From Strongyloides papillosus (lineage: Eukaryota > Nematoda > Chromadorea > Rhabditida > Strongyloididae), in NCBI GenBank assembly GCA_005656395.1, contig SRSI01000009.1, positions 930,001-994,000 on the forward strand: 64,000 nucleotides of DNA, given 5' to 3'. Both the position numbers and the translations under genes were made by a program. How positions within the stretch are numbered: position 1 is the stretch's first letter; each line of letters starts with the position of its first letter. Below, piece after piece: positions 1 through 12,685 of the stretch. The notes under the pieces were generated by a model, which did not search any database, was not told the origin of the DNA, and saw nothing but the letters and a program-made list of their open reading frames with translations.

Positions 1-1745
1 ACCTCTAGGAAGTGTAATCTTTTTAAAAGACTAAAAAATAAAGCCTAAATCTAATAGCAAGCTGATTGTATCTCAAATTGTCTATATGCTTTGTTTTTAA
101 TGATGTTTTGTAGCTTTAAAAACTGTTTAGTTTTCTTTTTGACGGTAATTATAAAGTTGATACTTCTTAAGAAGGTACCTTATAGCCTATTATTGAGACA
201 ACTGCAATTTACAACTTTTTTTACTATTGAGTTTTGTTTTTTTACGCAATTATTTTCATAAGAATTTGATGGCATAAAAATATAAATTTTTAAGTATAAG
301 TAAAGAGGTAAACTCGTGGTGTCGTGGAATTATCAACTTCATATGTTTCATTTTTAGTAATTTTTATTGTGTAGTGAATGAAATTATCCATAAAAATTAT
401 TGCCAATTTAAAATATCTGTGTTATTTTACAATAAAGTAGATTACTCACTTATTTCTCCATAAATATGTTCTTTTTAACAATTTCTTCATTGTGACCAAT
501 TTTTTTCATCTACTTATGCATATACATGCATAAAACTTTGTAAGTTATTGCTTCCCTAAATTAAGTAATATTAGTATTTCATTCATAGAAGACTATATAC
601 ATTTTAATCTTCAAAACATCAATATTTAATATATTTATTGAGATTTTTAAAATTCACCATGAGTTTAAAATTTAAAAATATTAGTAATTATGTCTTAAAA
701 AATTCATTAAATAAAATTAGTTCATGTCTAAAAAGAAAAATTTTTTATTATTAAAAAATATGTTATACATCAAAGAATATTATACAATATTTTAATAACT
801 TGTTATTAATATAATGCTAACTTTAATGTTAACGTTCATTGCTGTGCGAAAAATTGTAATGAAAAATTTTATAATATATTAAAAATGAATACTTGTTATT
901 ATTAAAGTGTAAAAATTAATAGTACATTATTATTGATCGTTAGTGTGATTTAGAAACTATATCTTCATCTATTTGATTTGCTTAATTTTCATATATACGA
1001 TAAGTGGTAGTAAAAAAATAATTTTTTCATTTTTAAAAGATAGTTGAATAGTAAAGATATAATTTATTTTATTATTATTGCGTAAATTTTAAAAAATGTC
1101 TTCCAATTTTTTTAGCGTTGTTTATACAATTTTTTGATAAAGTCAATATTGTAATTGATATCAATCAAAGTGTTTTTGAACTATCATTTGATACTGACAA
1201 CGTTTTTTAACTGTTTTATCGAAGATTATTTTTTATATTTTATAATATTTCGTTAAACACATTTCTATTTATGAAAGCGATATAATTTCACTTGACTTTT
1301 ATTATTCAAATATCATTTTATTTTTACAACGTAACTTTATATTTATGAATTTAATTTAATCAGTTTAAAAAGTTATTTTTCCTAACACCACCAAAAACCA
1401 CTGTAATAAAAACTTTTGCTTTTGTTGATGATAAAAATAAATATACCCCATAACAAATATATATATTTAAAAAAGCTAAGCTGGTAGAAAAAAGCCAGAC
1501 TTGCTGTGGTTGAATAGATATAACTTTAATATATCCTTCATATCTTATGTAAAAAGTTATATAGATTAAAATCTTTATTTGTCCGGAGGTATTAAGTTGT
1601 GAAAAAGATAAAATAAATTACAAAATAACGACATACTACACTGATTAATATATAATGACTTTATGTCATTAAATATTTATAATATTAAATGGTATGAAAA
1701 TCAAATTTTCTCTTTCTATCTTTAATATAAAAAAAACACATTATA
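1..1745. other. gene-poor AT-rich stretch
   Basis: I see no coding region, RNA gene or long repeat here. It is AT-rich with many short homopolymers. The right end must hold the 3' untranslated region of the splicing factor gene that follows on the minus strand. Confidence 0.6.
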
Positions 1746-2735
1746 CTATAATTTTTTAACTTTTTTAGGGCAAGTTCGTTGGTGTTTTGAGCAATGATGA
1801 TGCCTTCTGTGATGAGAACAAACCTTATCTTTAATTTTAGTTAATTTTGATGAATAATAATCTTTATTTCTTTCGTGTGATTTTGAACGCGAACGATGCC
1901 TTCTATCTTCTCTTCTACTGTCATGGGGACTGCGACTACTACGACGATGCCTTCTAGAATGACTTCTTGAATCGCTAACCTTGTCTGAAGATGAATATTT
2001 CCCACTCCTGTCTCTCCCATAATCCCCCCTATCGTCTACTCCAATTTTTTTGTCAATAATATTTTGTATTGGTACAGGTATTCTTGGTAGTAAAGTACCA
2101 TAAAAATCAAGATTTGTTAACAATTGTGTTACCATCTCACCGATTGTTACCTCACTCCCATTTCTAGATTTTATCACAATTGTGTTTTTATCATCTAAAT
2201 AAGGCTCAAACCAATCATACAAATCTTTAGGTGGTTGACAATATCTTATGTATAAAAATCCAATAGCCCTGAGATAAGTATTTTGTTCATTATTAATCAT
2301 AGAAACAATTTGTTTTCTTGTTAATTTTAAGGTAAATAATTTGTATAACAAACAAAAAGCAGTAGTTACTCTTCCCCCAGCTGATACACCTCGTACTCCT
2401 ATACATGAAGAGCTTTGATTTCGAGAGCCATGTTCCCATGGTTCTAAATATTTTACTTTTTTAATTATCTCATCTTGCACTTGATGAAATGTTGTTAATG
2501 AATGAAGGTACTCCTTCCAATATACACTTTCGATTATGTTTGTGTAAAGTAAATTATTGAGATTCATTGTTTGTCTATTACCATATTCAGGCAATGTATT
2601 ATTTCCCCGCGTTATTTTCTAAATGACAATTACTTCAATTACTAAAAAATGTATGATTTTGATGAAAAATACCTGTATATTAGGGATGGCTGTATCATTT
2701 GGATCATCTTCATATTCTACTTCATAACTATCCAT
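1746..2735 (-). CDS. pre-mRNA-splicing factor 38B (PRP38 family)
   Basis: Spliceosomal PRP38-family protein, predicted nuclear, acting in U4/U6.U5 tri-snRNP maturation and spliceosome activation (family knowledge). There are two exons, 2735-2673 and 2618-1746, joined by a 54-bp GT-AG intron in phase 0, giving about 311 residues. The first exon is a short acidic leader starting at ATG 2735. The second carries the PRP38 core with family blocks such as TMNLN near the start, LEPWEHGSR, GVRGVSAGG, LLYKLFTLKLTRKQ, YIRYCQPP, EPYLDD and PRIPVPIQ. The C-terminal ~100 residues are rich in Arg, Ser, His and Lys, including SRRHRRSSRS, an RS-like tail typical of the 38B branch. The CGG in GGVRG-type context and overall length fit PRPF38B better than PRPF38A. 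It is divergent with paa-1, sharing a ~700 bp intergenic promoter region. Confidence 0.93.
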
Positions 2736-3445
2736 CTTAAAAGATATACTTCATCCATACAAAAAAAAAACTAAATGAACTTTGTTGAAAATTATCTTTA
2801 AGCTTTCTATACCTCTGCCATCTTCAAATAGACGTAGGCCGCGCCGTTACCAGTATTTTGGAAAAATGTATAAACTCTCGTTGCGATGCGAATTGTCGTG
2901 AACTTTCTATTTTATAGTCGATTGTCTGTGTTCGTCGTTGCCAAATGTTTCATAATTCGTTACCTTATTTATTTTTATAATTCGCATTTGATTAAGCTTT
3001 GGATATGTATTTTTAGTAGGCATTCTAATTTTTTGTATGTATATTTTTAACTATCCTAGCAATTGATTAATGCTAAAATTTCCTTGCTGACGCGCGTACG
3101 TTTGTTATCTACGAGATTAACGGGTATCTCTATGCTAGGGTTATTCTTACTTTCTTATAAGAAAAAATAAAAATTTCTCTATACTTTATTATTATTAAAT
3201 TAGGAAATAAAGTTAGGAAGCTGTAAAAAATTAATTTTGTCAATATTGACATAATAGTGATAAAGTATTTAAATAAAAATCTTTATTTGTATGCTTATTT
3301 TTCTTCATTTTTTTATGCATTATTTCATCAATACTATATCCGTTGAAATATCTACATATATGTGTTAACGATTATGGAGATATTATTTTTATGTAAAGTT
3401 ATTTTTTATTTACTATTTATAGACAAGATATAATAAGAAAAAAAT
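2736..3445. promoter_or_regulatory. bidirectional promoter region
   Basis: This interval separates the starts of two divergent housekeeping genes. It contains two GC- and CpG-richer patches, about 2820-2950 and 3085-3130, that stand out from the AT-rich surroundings. A splice acceptor AG at 3421-3422, just before the paa-1 ATG with no upstream exon, suggests spliced-leader trans-splicing of the plus-strand gene. No specific factor site was identified. Confidence 0.5.
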
Positions 3446-5293
3446 ATGGCTGCTACGCAAGTTGCATCTATGGAGTCTGATGATGAAAATCTCTATCCAA
3501 TTGCAGTATTAATTGATGAATTAAGAAATGAAGATGTCCAGTTAAGATTAAGCTCAATAAGAAAATTATCAACAATTGCTTTAGCATTGGGAGCTGAAAG
3601 AACAAGACTTGAACTTATTCCTTTTTTAACAGGTTAGTTTAATAGAAATTCTAGAAGTATTAATAAAAATGGGGAAATCTATTTTTAAGATACTATTTAC
3701 GATGAGGATGAAGTTCTTCTTGCATTAGCTGATCAACTAGGTGGTTTTACTGATTTTGTTGGAGGACCCAGTTTTGTACATTCTCTTTTGCCTCCATTAG
3801 AAAATTTAGCTAATATCGAAGAGACGGTCGTTCGTGAAAAAGCAGTTGAATCATTAATAAGAGTTGCTGAGAAGCATTCATCACAATTATTGGAGGAAAA
3901 TTTTATTCCAATGCTTCTTCGTCTGGCTACCGGCGAATGGTTTACATCGAGATGTTCTGCTTGTGGTCTTTTTTCTGTTGCTTACAAAAGAGCATCACCA
4001 GCAGTGAAGACAGAACTTCGCGGTGCTTTCAAGATTTTGTGTGCTGATGACACACCAATGGTAAGAAGAGCTGCTGTATCGAAATTAAGTGAATTTGCTC
4101 GTGTAATGGAAGTTGATTTCTTGAGAGATGATTTCCTACCTGTGTTTTTAAATATGTCTATAGATGAACAGGATACTGTGAGATTGCTTGTCGTTGAATC
4201 TGGAATTACTCTTGCTGAGATATTAAAAAAAGAAGGAAAATTCCCCGATGGATTAAAAGATGCTCTTTTAAGTCTTGTTGGTGATAGATCATGGAAAGTT
4301 AGATTTATGGCTGCTGAAAAATTCCCCGATCTTCTTAGTTCTATTCCTGTGGAATCTATAAATGATTTTATGCGTGCCTATATATTACTACTAAAAGATC
4401 AAGAAGCTGAAGTTAGAGGAGCTGCTGCTGGTAAATTGGAGGCAGTTTGTAGTAAATTACCTGAGGATGGACGTTTAGCATTCCTTCTTAGTGATATTTT
4501 ACCCGTTATCAAAGATTTGGTTGGAGATCAAAATCATCACGTAAAAACTAGTTTGGCATCGGTTATAATGGGATTAGCTCCATTGTTCGGTCCACAAAAT
4601 ACTACTGATCATTTATTGCCAATATACTTACAATTGCTTAGAGACGAGACTGCCGAAGTCAGACTTAACATTATATCATCTCTTGATAAAATTAGTAATC
4701 TTGTTGGTATGGGAGAATTAACTAACTCGTTACTTCCTGCAATTAATGACTTAGCAGAAGACGGTAAATGGAGAGTTAGATCTGCTATTGTTGAGTATAT
4801 GCCATTACTGGCAGATCAACTTGGTACAACTTTCTTTGAAGAAAAGTTGCTTCCACTTTGTGTACAATGGCTTAGTGATAACGTATTTGCTATACGCCAA
4901 GCAACTTGTAACATACTTAAAAAACTTGGGGAGAAGTTTGGAGCAGAATGGGTTATTACGAAAATCCTTCCAACAGTAAATGAATTATCAATGCATGCTA
5001 ATTATCTCCATAGAATGACATGTCTTTTCTGTCTTAAAAGCATTTCATCAGTTCTTGATCAAGCTCAAGTAACTCAGCATATACTTCCAATGCTAACAAA
5101 ACTTTCAGATGACAAAGTATCTAACGTTCGATTTAATGTAGCAAAAACATGTGTTCCTATAGGGAGTGTAGTTGCAAAGGTTAACCTAGATACTGAAATT
5201 AAACCCATTTTATTAAAGCTTTGTAATGATGAAGATTTTGATGTACGATACTTTGCAGGAGAGTCAATATCTGCTTTAAATCTCTCAGTTTAA
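3446..5293 (+). CDS. paa-1: PP2A 65-kDa scaffold subunit A
   Basis: Scaffold (A/PR65) subunit of protein phosphatase 2A, which holds the catalytic C subunit and a variable B subunit together in cytoplasm and nucleus. Exons 3446-3632 and 3690-5293 are joined by a 57-bp intron in phase 1, giving 596 residues, close to the usual ~590. The protein is built of about 15 HEAT repeats throughout. Diagnostic stretches include [19 protein letters not shown] at the N-terminus, [17 protein letters not shown] across the splice junction, and repeated units of the form W(K/R)VR followed by a hydrophobic helix. The repeats run to the end, where [19 protein letters not shown] matches the last family repeat. 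The start is the first ATG after a trans-splice-like acceptor at 3421-3422. Nothing is missing. Confidence 0.97.
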
Positions 5294-5825
5294 TATTCAA
5301 TGAGTATAATATGATACATTTATTAACATTAAATTATAAACATTTACTATTGTGTATGTATGTCCATGAGATGTGCTTCTTTTTTTATTTTTGTATGTCT
5401 AAATTTTTGTTAATATTATATTCTTTTTATATAATACGGTTTATGTTCTATTTTCTAATAGATATAAGTACCGAGAATTACAATTTCCTTTCTATTGGTG
5501 TAATATATCAATAATCATGATTTTTATATAACATGTTGGCACTATCTCATTATAAAAATTTATGACAAGAATTAAATTCCCTTTCAATTTTTTAAATATA
5601 ATATTTTAATATCCCAGATTAGGTTTTGTTTTTTCTGAGATATTTCTTTTTGTCTAGTGTATATCAATCTTTTTTATCACGATTTTGTAGTAGAAATAAA
5701 TGATTCTTGTATATGTTATATATTTTTATTTAAAAAGATTTATTTTTGTAAATGTTTTGGGGCAAACATCTAAAATAACTAAAGCTATAATACATTTTTA
5801 TAAATTAAATAATAAAGTTTTCGCA
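5294..5825. other. convergent 3' flanks
   Basis: This is the space between the stop codons of paa-1 (plus) and the sulfhydryl oxidase (minus). It presumably holds both 3' untranslated regions. An AATAAA-like hexamer occurs near 5696 on the plus strand. I see no further gene. Confidence 0.5.
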
Positions 5826-7617
5826 TTAATTCGTTTGTTTTACATAAGGTTTTATATTTGAATAATAGGTTTGGATAAATTTGTGTGTCTTTGGATTGTC
5901 TAATGACTCAGATTCTTCATTACACTCTTTGCATAAGAATTTTGCTGGGAATTGGTACTTCTTAAAATTAGGATCTTCTGAATCATCGCCTTTAATTCTC
6001 TTATTAACAATATTATGTGCCCTCCATAAGTATAAATATGTATCATCCTTTGTTTTTATATGGTCTTCAATTTTATATTTTCTTCCGGTCATATCAAGGA
6101 AATGTTTTCTACAAAATTCACATCCAAAGAATTCTCCAACCCATCCTCTTATTGAATATATAATTGGAATTGGATCGAATTCACCCTCTGTAGGTGCATT
6201 ATTAAATGCTGATACTGTAATTGTATGGAACAATGTCCAAAGACCACATGTATATCCTCTATATCTTGTCTCCGTACCTTTACAATGGTCCCAATCAACG
6301 TCATCAGCAAAAGGATTTTCAAATTTCGACTCGAATTTTTTAAATTCACTAATCCAATCATCAAGTGCCAAAGAATTTTCCATCATTTTTGTTGTTAAAA
6401 ATTGTTTAAGATTGAAAAATATTTGTTTTGCTCTTGATGAATTATCAAGAATTTGGACATCACTGTTATCTGATCCATTTGTTGTATATCCTGGATAGTG
6501 ATCATTAAGCATATTAATGAAATTAAATAATGCTGTCAAACTGTTGCCTGTTAAATTTTTTCCAACTAGCTCAATTTCATTTGTTAAAGCATATTTGATA
6601 GCTTTTAACATATCACTTTCAGAGACATAATATTTTGGTTTACAAAGTTCAGGGGAAGTATTACAATCGACAGAGGTACGATTGATACGTTCTGGAGTAC
6701 GATTTATAATTGATTCTACCATTGAGTCAGCATTAAAGAATGATTCAAAATCATTAGATATCATTTTTCTAAAATCTGATACAAAAATAGGCTTTTTTTC
6801 ACCACGTTTGATGATAACCACTGCTGGGAAATTTTGTATATCAAATGCGGCAGCAAGTGGATGATGTTTATCACTTCTTCTTATCGCAACCTTATTGGAA
6901 TAATAACTAAGATCGAGAAGAATCTAGAAAAATAAGAATATTATAAACAATATAATTCAAAATGTATAAACATACCAATGACCCTAATAAATCATCCTTT
7001 TCATTATCAAAAAGAATAGCCATAGTTGAAATATTTTCATTTAATCCAGTCCATAATTGACTGAATCTTGAAATATCTCCAATATAATTAAAATCAGGCC
7101 AATTTTCATATTTTTTAGTATGTTGTTCTCTAATAACATATTCTGTAATTTGTTTTCTCATACTTGCAATATTATGATATGCTTTGAATTTCAAACCATT
7201 ATCTGTACTTCTAGAATTTTTTTCAAAATATTTTATTGTTGGTAATGATCGGATATTATGTGCTGTACAAACAGGTAAGTTATAGGTATCAGCACAGTTA
7301 ATTGCCGCAAGTTTAATCACATTTTTCCATTTTTTAATATCATCTGCCAAATCAATATACATTGGGGCATAATTTCGGCAATGTCCACACCAATCAGCAT
7401 AAAATTCTACGATAAATGCTGAACAATCTTCTTGACCATTACAATAAATTGTATCATTGAATGTATTAGTATCTAATTGAATGACATAATCTTCATTTGT
7501 ATACAGAGTGCCGTGTGATCCATTTGGTTGAGTTGTATGGTTAGCTACTTCTGCTAAAGTGCAACTTCTAAGCAGTAAAATGAAAGATAAAAATAGTTTA
7601 ATATAGTATGCTTGCAT
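5826..7617 (-). CDS. quiescin sulfhydryl oxidase (QSOX)
   Basis: Flavin-dependent sulfhydryl oxidase that makes disulfides in proteins of the secretory pathway and passes electrons to oxygen. Exons 7617-6976 and 6923-5826 are joined by a 52-bp phase-0 intron, giving about 579 residues. ATG 7617 is chosen because it opens directly into a hydrophobic signal peptide (residues ~1-22). A thioredoxin domain with active site WCGHC lies at ~76-80. The Erv/ALR domain follows, with CGLWTLFH near 440, the redox pair CEFC near 482-485, and the FAD-binding motif LWRAHNIVN near 513. A further CxxC (CKEC) lies near 545. No C-terminal membrane segment is visible, so a secreted or luminal form is likely. The neighbours give no functional link. 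Confidence 0.95.
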
Positions 7618-9186
7618 AATAAAAAAAATGCAACACACAGATGAGTTTTATATTTATATTTTTAGTATCTATAACAAAACACAAATTATAAATGTTTATT
7701 AAATAATAGAGGAAGGTGTAAAAATATATCTTCACGTATCTAAAGGAAAAAATAAAATCTTTAAAAATTGGATCAAGATGAAAAATGTCATGACAATATA
7801 TAGGAATGTAAATTAATTTTAAAAAATTGTTTTAAATAAATAATTGTAATTTACTTCTGCGATTATTATAAATAATTGTGTTTATTAAACTATTTTATCA
7901 CGAAAGATAAATAATGAAAAAAAAACTAGATATTTGTTTCAAATACTTTAATTATTCACATAAGATTAGGAAATTTAAATATCCTATTTTCTATGATCCT
8001 TTTAAAAATATCAAATTGTATAAAAATCTAACTTAAAAATAAACTAATGTATAGGTTTTTCTTTATGTAATGATGAGGACATTGATAATCACAGTTAGTT
8101 ATGTCTTAAAGTTGTATTAAGATATAGAAATTATTGGACATAGAGAGATACGTGACAGGCACGTCTTGTCTTTAACCTTTAACATAATGAAAATTTATAA
8201 CAAATATATTTTTGAAGATTATAAAAGAAAAATGGAAATTAAATAATGTTATATTTAATAAAAAAACAAGGTAATAAGTTATTTGATTCACAATATTAAA
8301 TGATTCCATTAAATAAAGAGTTAAAATTATGTGTAATAACAGAAGGTTGGTGCAAAATGTTTGATATTTGAAAACTAGCATGTTTGATGATAAATAAATA
8401 TACGACTTAAAGAAGAAAAACATAAAAGTTTCAGAGTAATATTATATACTTAAATAAATATACATTAAATAGAGTAATTAATAGAAATTATTTTGTATAT
8501 ATAGTAATGAATGATAATACTATTTAGTAAATTTTGTTATTTATTTTTAAATATTTCTATATAGTATTTAAATTAAATACCTTTTATGATAATATTTAAA
8601 ATATTTCATAATAGAAGGATTGTATTATAAAAAGTTAGAAATACAGGTGACCAAGATGTAACAATAGATTACTCCATAACTTTTACACCTGCAAACTATA
8701 TTTATTATATAGATCAAAAAAGACAATATTATCCTTATATTTTTCAAGATAAGATCGCTATTTACATAGCTACAACAATTGTTAGTTGAAAATAATTTTT
8801 TATATCTTATTTAGAAATGATTTATTGTTATTTTATTTAGATTTTAATGAGAAAGTTTGAATAGAAGAAAAGTGTTTAATCACAATATTTTGATTAGATA
8901 GATTATCTATTTATTCTTTTCATTTTCAGAAATCTAATATGTATATTATCATAGAGAGATTATTATTCTAATTCAAATAATCAGTATATGTCCTTTCAAT
9001 TGAAAAAGTTTTTTTATTAAATAGTTCTTAATAATATAGTTAATTTATTCAATTCTTTAGTTATGTTTAATTAGAACCAAAACAGTGACTAGATCCTAGA
9101 TATTGACTTTTCACTCCACTTATCATGATTTTTATTTATTAAAAGTAATATGTACATATATTTATGTTGATTTATCACTTCAAAAA
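7618..9186. other. gene-poor stretch
   Basis: Upstream region of the oxidase and downstream region of the serpentine receptor. I see no convincing coding region. A pair of CAGGTG/CACCTG hexamers in inverted orientation lies at 8644-8691, and a short ACGTG/CACGT inverted pair lies near 8140-8165. Confidence 0.5.
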
Positions 9187-10174
9187 TTACAAATGTAGCA
9201 AATTTTTATAAAATTTGATGTATGATCTGCGAATTTTTGTACTGTAAATATTTTTTTTAACAAAATTTTAGAGAAAAAGTGAAAAATACCTTATTAAAAA
9301 TAATGACCAAACTGAACCAAAAACTATGATATCTAATATCCATCCAAAATGAGGCAACATTAATTGATAAATAAAATTATTATTTAAAAAGACACCAATA
9401 CTTCTTATTATATAATAAACATTGAGCCAAATTAAGCCAATTGTCAAAATTGAAGTATATATAGCTAGATGTAAATCCGCTCTTCCACTCAAATTCCTAA
9501 TTCTCTTATTACTCTTATTTGTAAGTTTACGTAAATTACAAATATTGAGAAACAATGTCATTATAAGAACAATTCCAGAAAGAATAACACCCCAAAGATA
9601 ATAAGCCTTATTAACATTATTATTGTCATAAAAAAAGATACAAACATCATACTTATCAAAATATTTATATCTTCCCCGTTGTAGTAATCTTGGAGAATTC
9701 ATTAAAATTGCAAGTGTGCATGTTAAAAACAAAATTCTATACAAATTGGTTAGACAGAATATCTAAGTTATTCAAAATAATAAACTATAGAGTAATTTTA
9801 TTATAACTTACTTTTTCATAATTGTATGGATAAAAAATAGAAACAAATCTATTTATTGTTATAACAAGGTTAGAAATAATAATAATATAAGTATTTGTAC
9901 TTAGCAAAAACATTCCAACCTCTGCTAAGTAATTATGCTTAACATAAAAGTCAGTGAATAATCCCCACGATGGTATATCAAAAAATAGTATTACAGCAAT
10001 GTAATTAATGAGATCAATAAATCCATAGAAGAAAATAAGTGGAAAAAATTCATTTTTAAAACCAGCATGCCCTTTTAAAATCCTATTTCCCAAAAAATAT
10101 TGAATTGATAGGTAAAAAAGAAAACTTGGAATACCATAAAGAACTTGAAAAGTATCAATAAGTGTAAAACGCAT
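9187..10174 (-). CDS. seven-transmembrane serpentine receptor
   Basis: Nematode chemoreceptor-like GPCR, probably of the srg/srv type group, expected in the plasma membrane of sensory neurons. I read three exons, 10174-9812, 9762-9290 and 9241-9187, joined in phases 0 and 2, giving 296 residues. Seven hydrophobic segments are visible: three in exon 1, four in exon 2. After TM3 comes ITINRFVSIFYP, the NR...P element found in these families in place of the usual DRY. Exon 3 supplies a basic C-terminal tail, ISTKIRRSYIKFYKNLLHL, of the kind that follows TM7. Without this last splice the protein would end abruptly right after TM7. The ligand is unknown and the exact subfamily is not certain. Confidence 0.82.
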
Positions 10175-11868
10175 TGTAACAACAATAATAGCATGTGCTT
10201 AGAAATTTTGGGCATTCCATCAAAATAAAAATTTTAATTATAATATTTAATACCATGTTATTCTGCATTAATTATTATATGTAGTGTGTTTTAATCTATT
10301 CAAGAAAGCAATAATAATATAATCTTACTTTCAAACCAATTTTTTTTGAAATTTTTTTTATACAATTGTAGATAAAAACACTTGAATATTTTTCCTACTA
10401 CTAGTTTATAAGGATGCAATAACACTTTAAATTAAAATGCTTTTTCATTATTTAAAATAATTTTAATATTTGTTTTAAGAACACAGATACCAGAAAACTT
10501 TTTTGTTTCACCCTTTTCAAAGTATTTTCTATTGCAATTGTTTTATTTAGAAAATAAAATGACAATAATAAAAAACATAAACAATATACAGATTTCTAAA
10601 AAAATTTAATGAAAGGATGGTTATGAAGATCTATTTAGTAGCGATTCTGATCAGCTTTTAAGATTGTATTTCATATATGAACATTCAATTTAGTGTAACT
10701 CTCGATTAATAAGCTTTTTAATAATACTTAGGAAATACCACTCTTCAATAATAATTAAATATTAATATCAATATAAATCAAGTTTTTTTTAAATGATGAA
10801 AAAACTCCACTTATATATTTATCTTAGTACATTATCTGCATTTCCAAATATAAGTTGTTTGTTTTAAAATATCATAAATTATTGAAATCCATTAAATAAA
10901 AGTGTTTTTATGTTAGAAATTTATAAAAAAAAACATTTATAGATCAAACAAACTATGGCTAGTACGTTTCAATATGAAATAAACATTTTACTGTAGTTGG
11001 ATATATATTGTAGATAACTTTTTTCAAAATTACATATCCTTTTTATAAAAATGCTAAAAAAGAATTCGAATATATAATAAATAATTAATTTTTAAAGTAA
11101 CCTTAATAAATTTAACAATAAAAATGTTAGGTTATTATTAGATATATTTAAATTTTATAAAAAGTAGTTAATGTATCTTTTTTTAACAGTAAAAAGACAA
11201 CAGTAAAATATTATAACACAACAAAAAATGACTCCAAATTTTATGATTTCAAAGAAAATACGTATTTTTTTATTTTCATTTAAGAATCTTTTCATTAAAA
11301 AATTGCAAGACTATTTTGCAACAAAAGACAACATAACATTTTGTCATGATTACAATAAAATCACCATACCTTATATAATATCTTACAAGAATGATAAGAA
11401 GAATTACCTAACTTTTAATGAACTTCTAATTTAAAAATTTTTAATGTCCTGGGTAGATTTTTGCATTATATTTATTTAAAGAAACATTTAACCCGCCTAT
11501 AAAAAATATTACAAACTCAATTTACACCACCAACAAAATTATACTAATATTTTTGGTGTACTGACGTCTACTCTGTTTTTAAAAGAATTTGGAAATATGC
11601 ACTTCACCACATTTTTCTGTATAGGAGGAAGATTTAAAATTATTAAATGTTTTTTTTGGTATTTTTATGTTATTTCTAATAGTACAACTGTGTAAATTTT
11701 AAAAAAATAATCTAAAAAATATTTAAAAATTATTTTGTCACTTTTAAACGCATTTTTTCGATATTTTTTATACTATAATTGATACCAATATTTTGTACAT
11801 TTTTCTTGAATGGGACACTTTTTCAATTTTTTTTAATGCAATATTAATTTATAGGGATTTAAAAAATA
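10175..11868. other. gene-poor stretch
   Basis: Head-to-head gap between the serpentine receptor and rps-16. Short open frames exist but have no recognisable domain or good splice context. The right end holds the rps-16 promoter and a trans-splice-like acceptor AG at 11853-11854. Confidence 0.5.
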
Positions 11869-12364
11869 ATGGCTGAGACTGCTCCACTCGTTCAACCTGT
11901 CCAAGTTTATGGTCGTAAGGTTTGTTCTATAGACTTTTTTTTTTGTAAAAATATGAAAATTAATATTTTAGAAGACTGCTACTGCTGTCGCTTTTGCCAG
12001 AGCCGGAAAAGGACTTATCACTGTTAACGGACGCCCACTTAATGAAGTTAGACCAGAAGGTCTTAGATTAAAACTCCAAGAACCACTTCTTATTGTTGGA
12101 GAAGATAAATTCAATGGAATCAATCTTAAAGTTAATGTCAGAGGAGGTGGTCATGTTTCACAAATCTATGCCATCCGTCAAGCTATGGCTAAGGCTCTTG
12201 TTGCTTTCTATCAAAAGAATGTTGATGAACAATCAAAAACTGAACTTAAAGAACGCTTCAGTGAGTACGATAAAGCTCTCTTGGTAGCTGATCCACGTAG
12301 ACGTGAACCAAAGAAGTTCGGAGGTCCATCTGCCCGTGCTCGTTACCAAAAATCTTACCGTTAA
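11869..12364 (+). CDS. rps-16: 40S ribosomal protein S16
   Basis: Small-subunit ribosomal protein uS9, whose C-terminal tail reaches towards the P-site tRNA. Exons 11869-11919 and 11972-12364 are joined by a 52-bp phase-0 intron, giving 147 residues, the family's usual length. Recognisable blocks are [15 protein letters not shown] at the N-terminus, [24 protein letters not shown] in the middle, and the conserved tail ending in RARYQKSYR. Codon use is richer in GC than its neighbours, as expected for a highly expressed gene. An acceptor AG 15 bases before the ATG suggests spliced-leader addition. An AATAAA signal at 12428-12433 lies 64 bases after the stop. Confidence 0.98.
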
Positions 12365-12685
12365 TTTCCATTTTTTGTTGGGTTTGTTGTTGGAGTTTAT
12401 ATTGGGTATTCTTCAGATACTCTTATAAATAAATATGTTAACGTTAAAGTTTGTTTCATCTTTTCTCGACATAAAGTATCATTTCTTTCTTTTATATATG
12501 GTATTTTAGTATTTTTATTTTTTTAATGAAACGAAAAGATATCTCTGTCAACATTAAATTAATAGAATCCCTTTACGAATTTTTATAAAATAGAAGATTT
12601 TATTTAGAATAGACGCTTTTTAGGAAAAAATTTTGTTAATAAAAAATTAAATACTTAAATTATATAATATAATGAAAAAAATGAA
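12365..12685. other. convergent 3' flanks
   Basis: Space between the stop codons of rps-16 and the AP-3 mu gene. It contains the rps-16 polyadenylation signal and nothing else I can support. Confidence 0.5.

Noticed and set aside
5881..6498. Plus-strand open frame of 205 codons
   Set aside because: It is antisense to the second exon of the sulfhydryl oxidase, which has full domain support.
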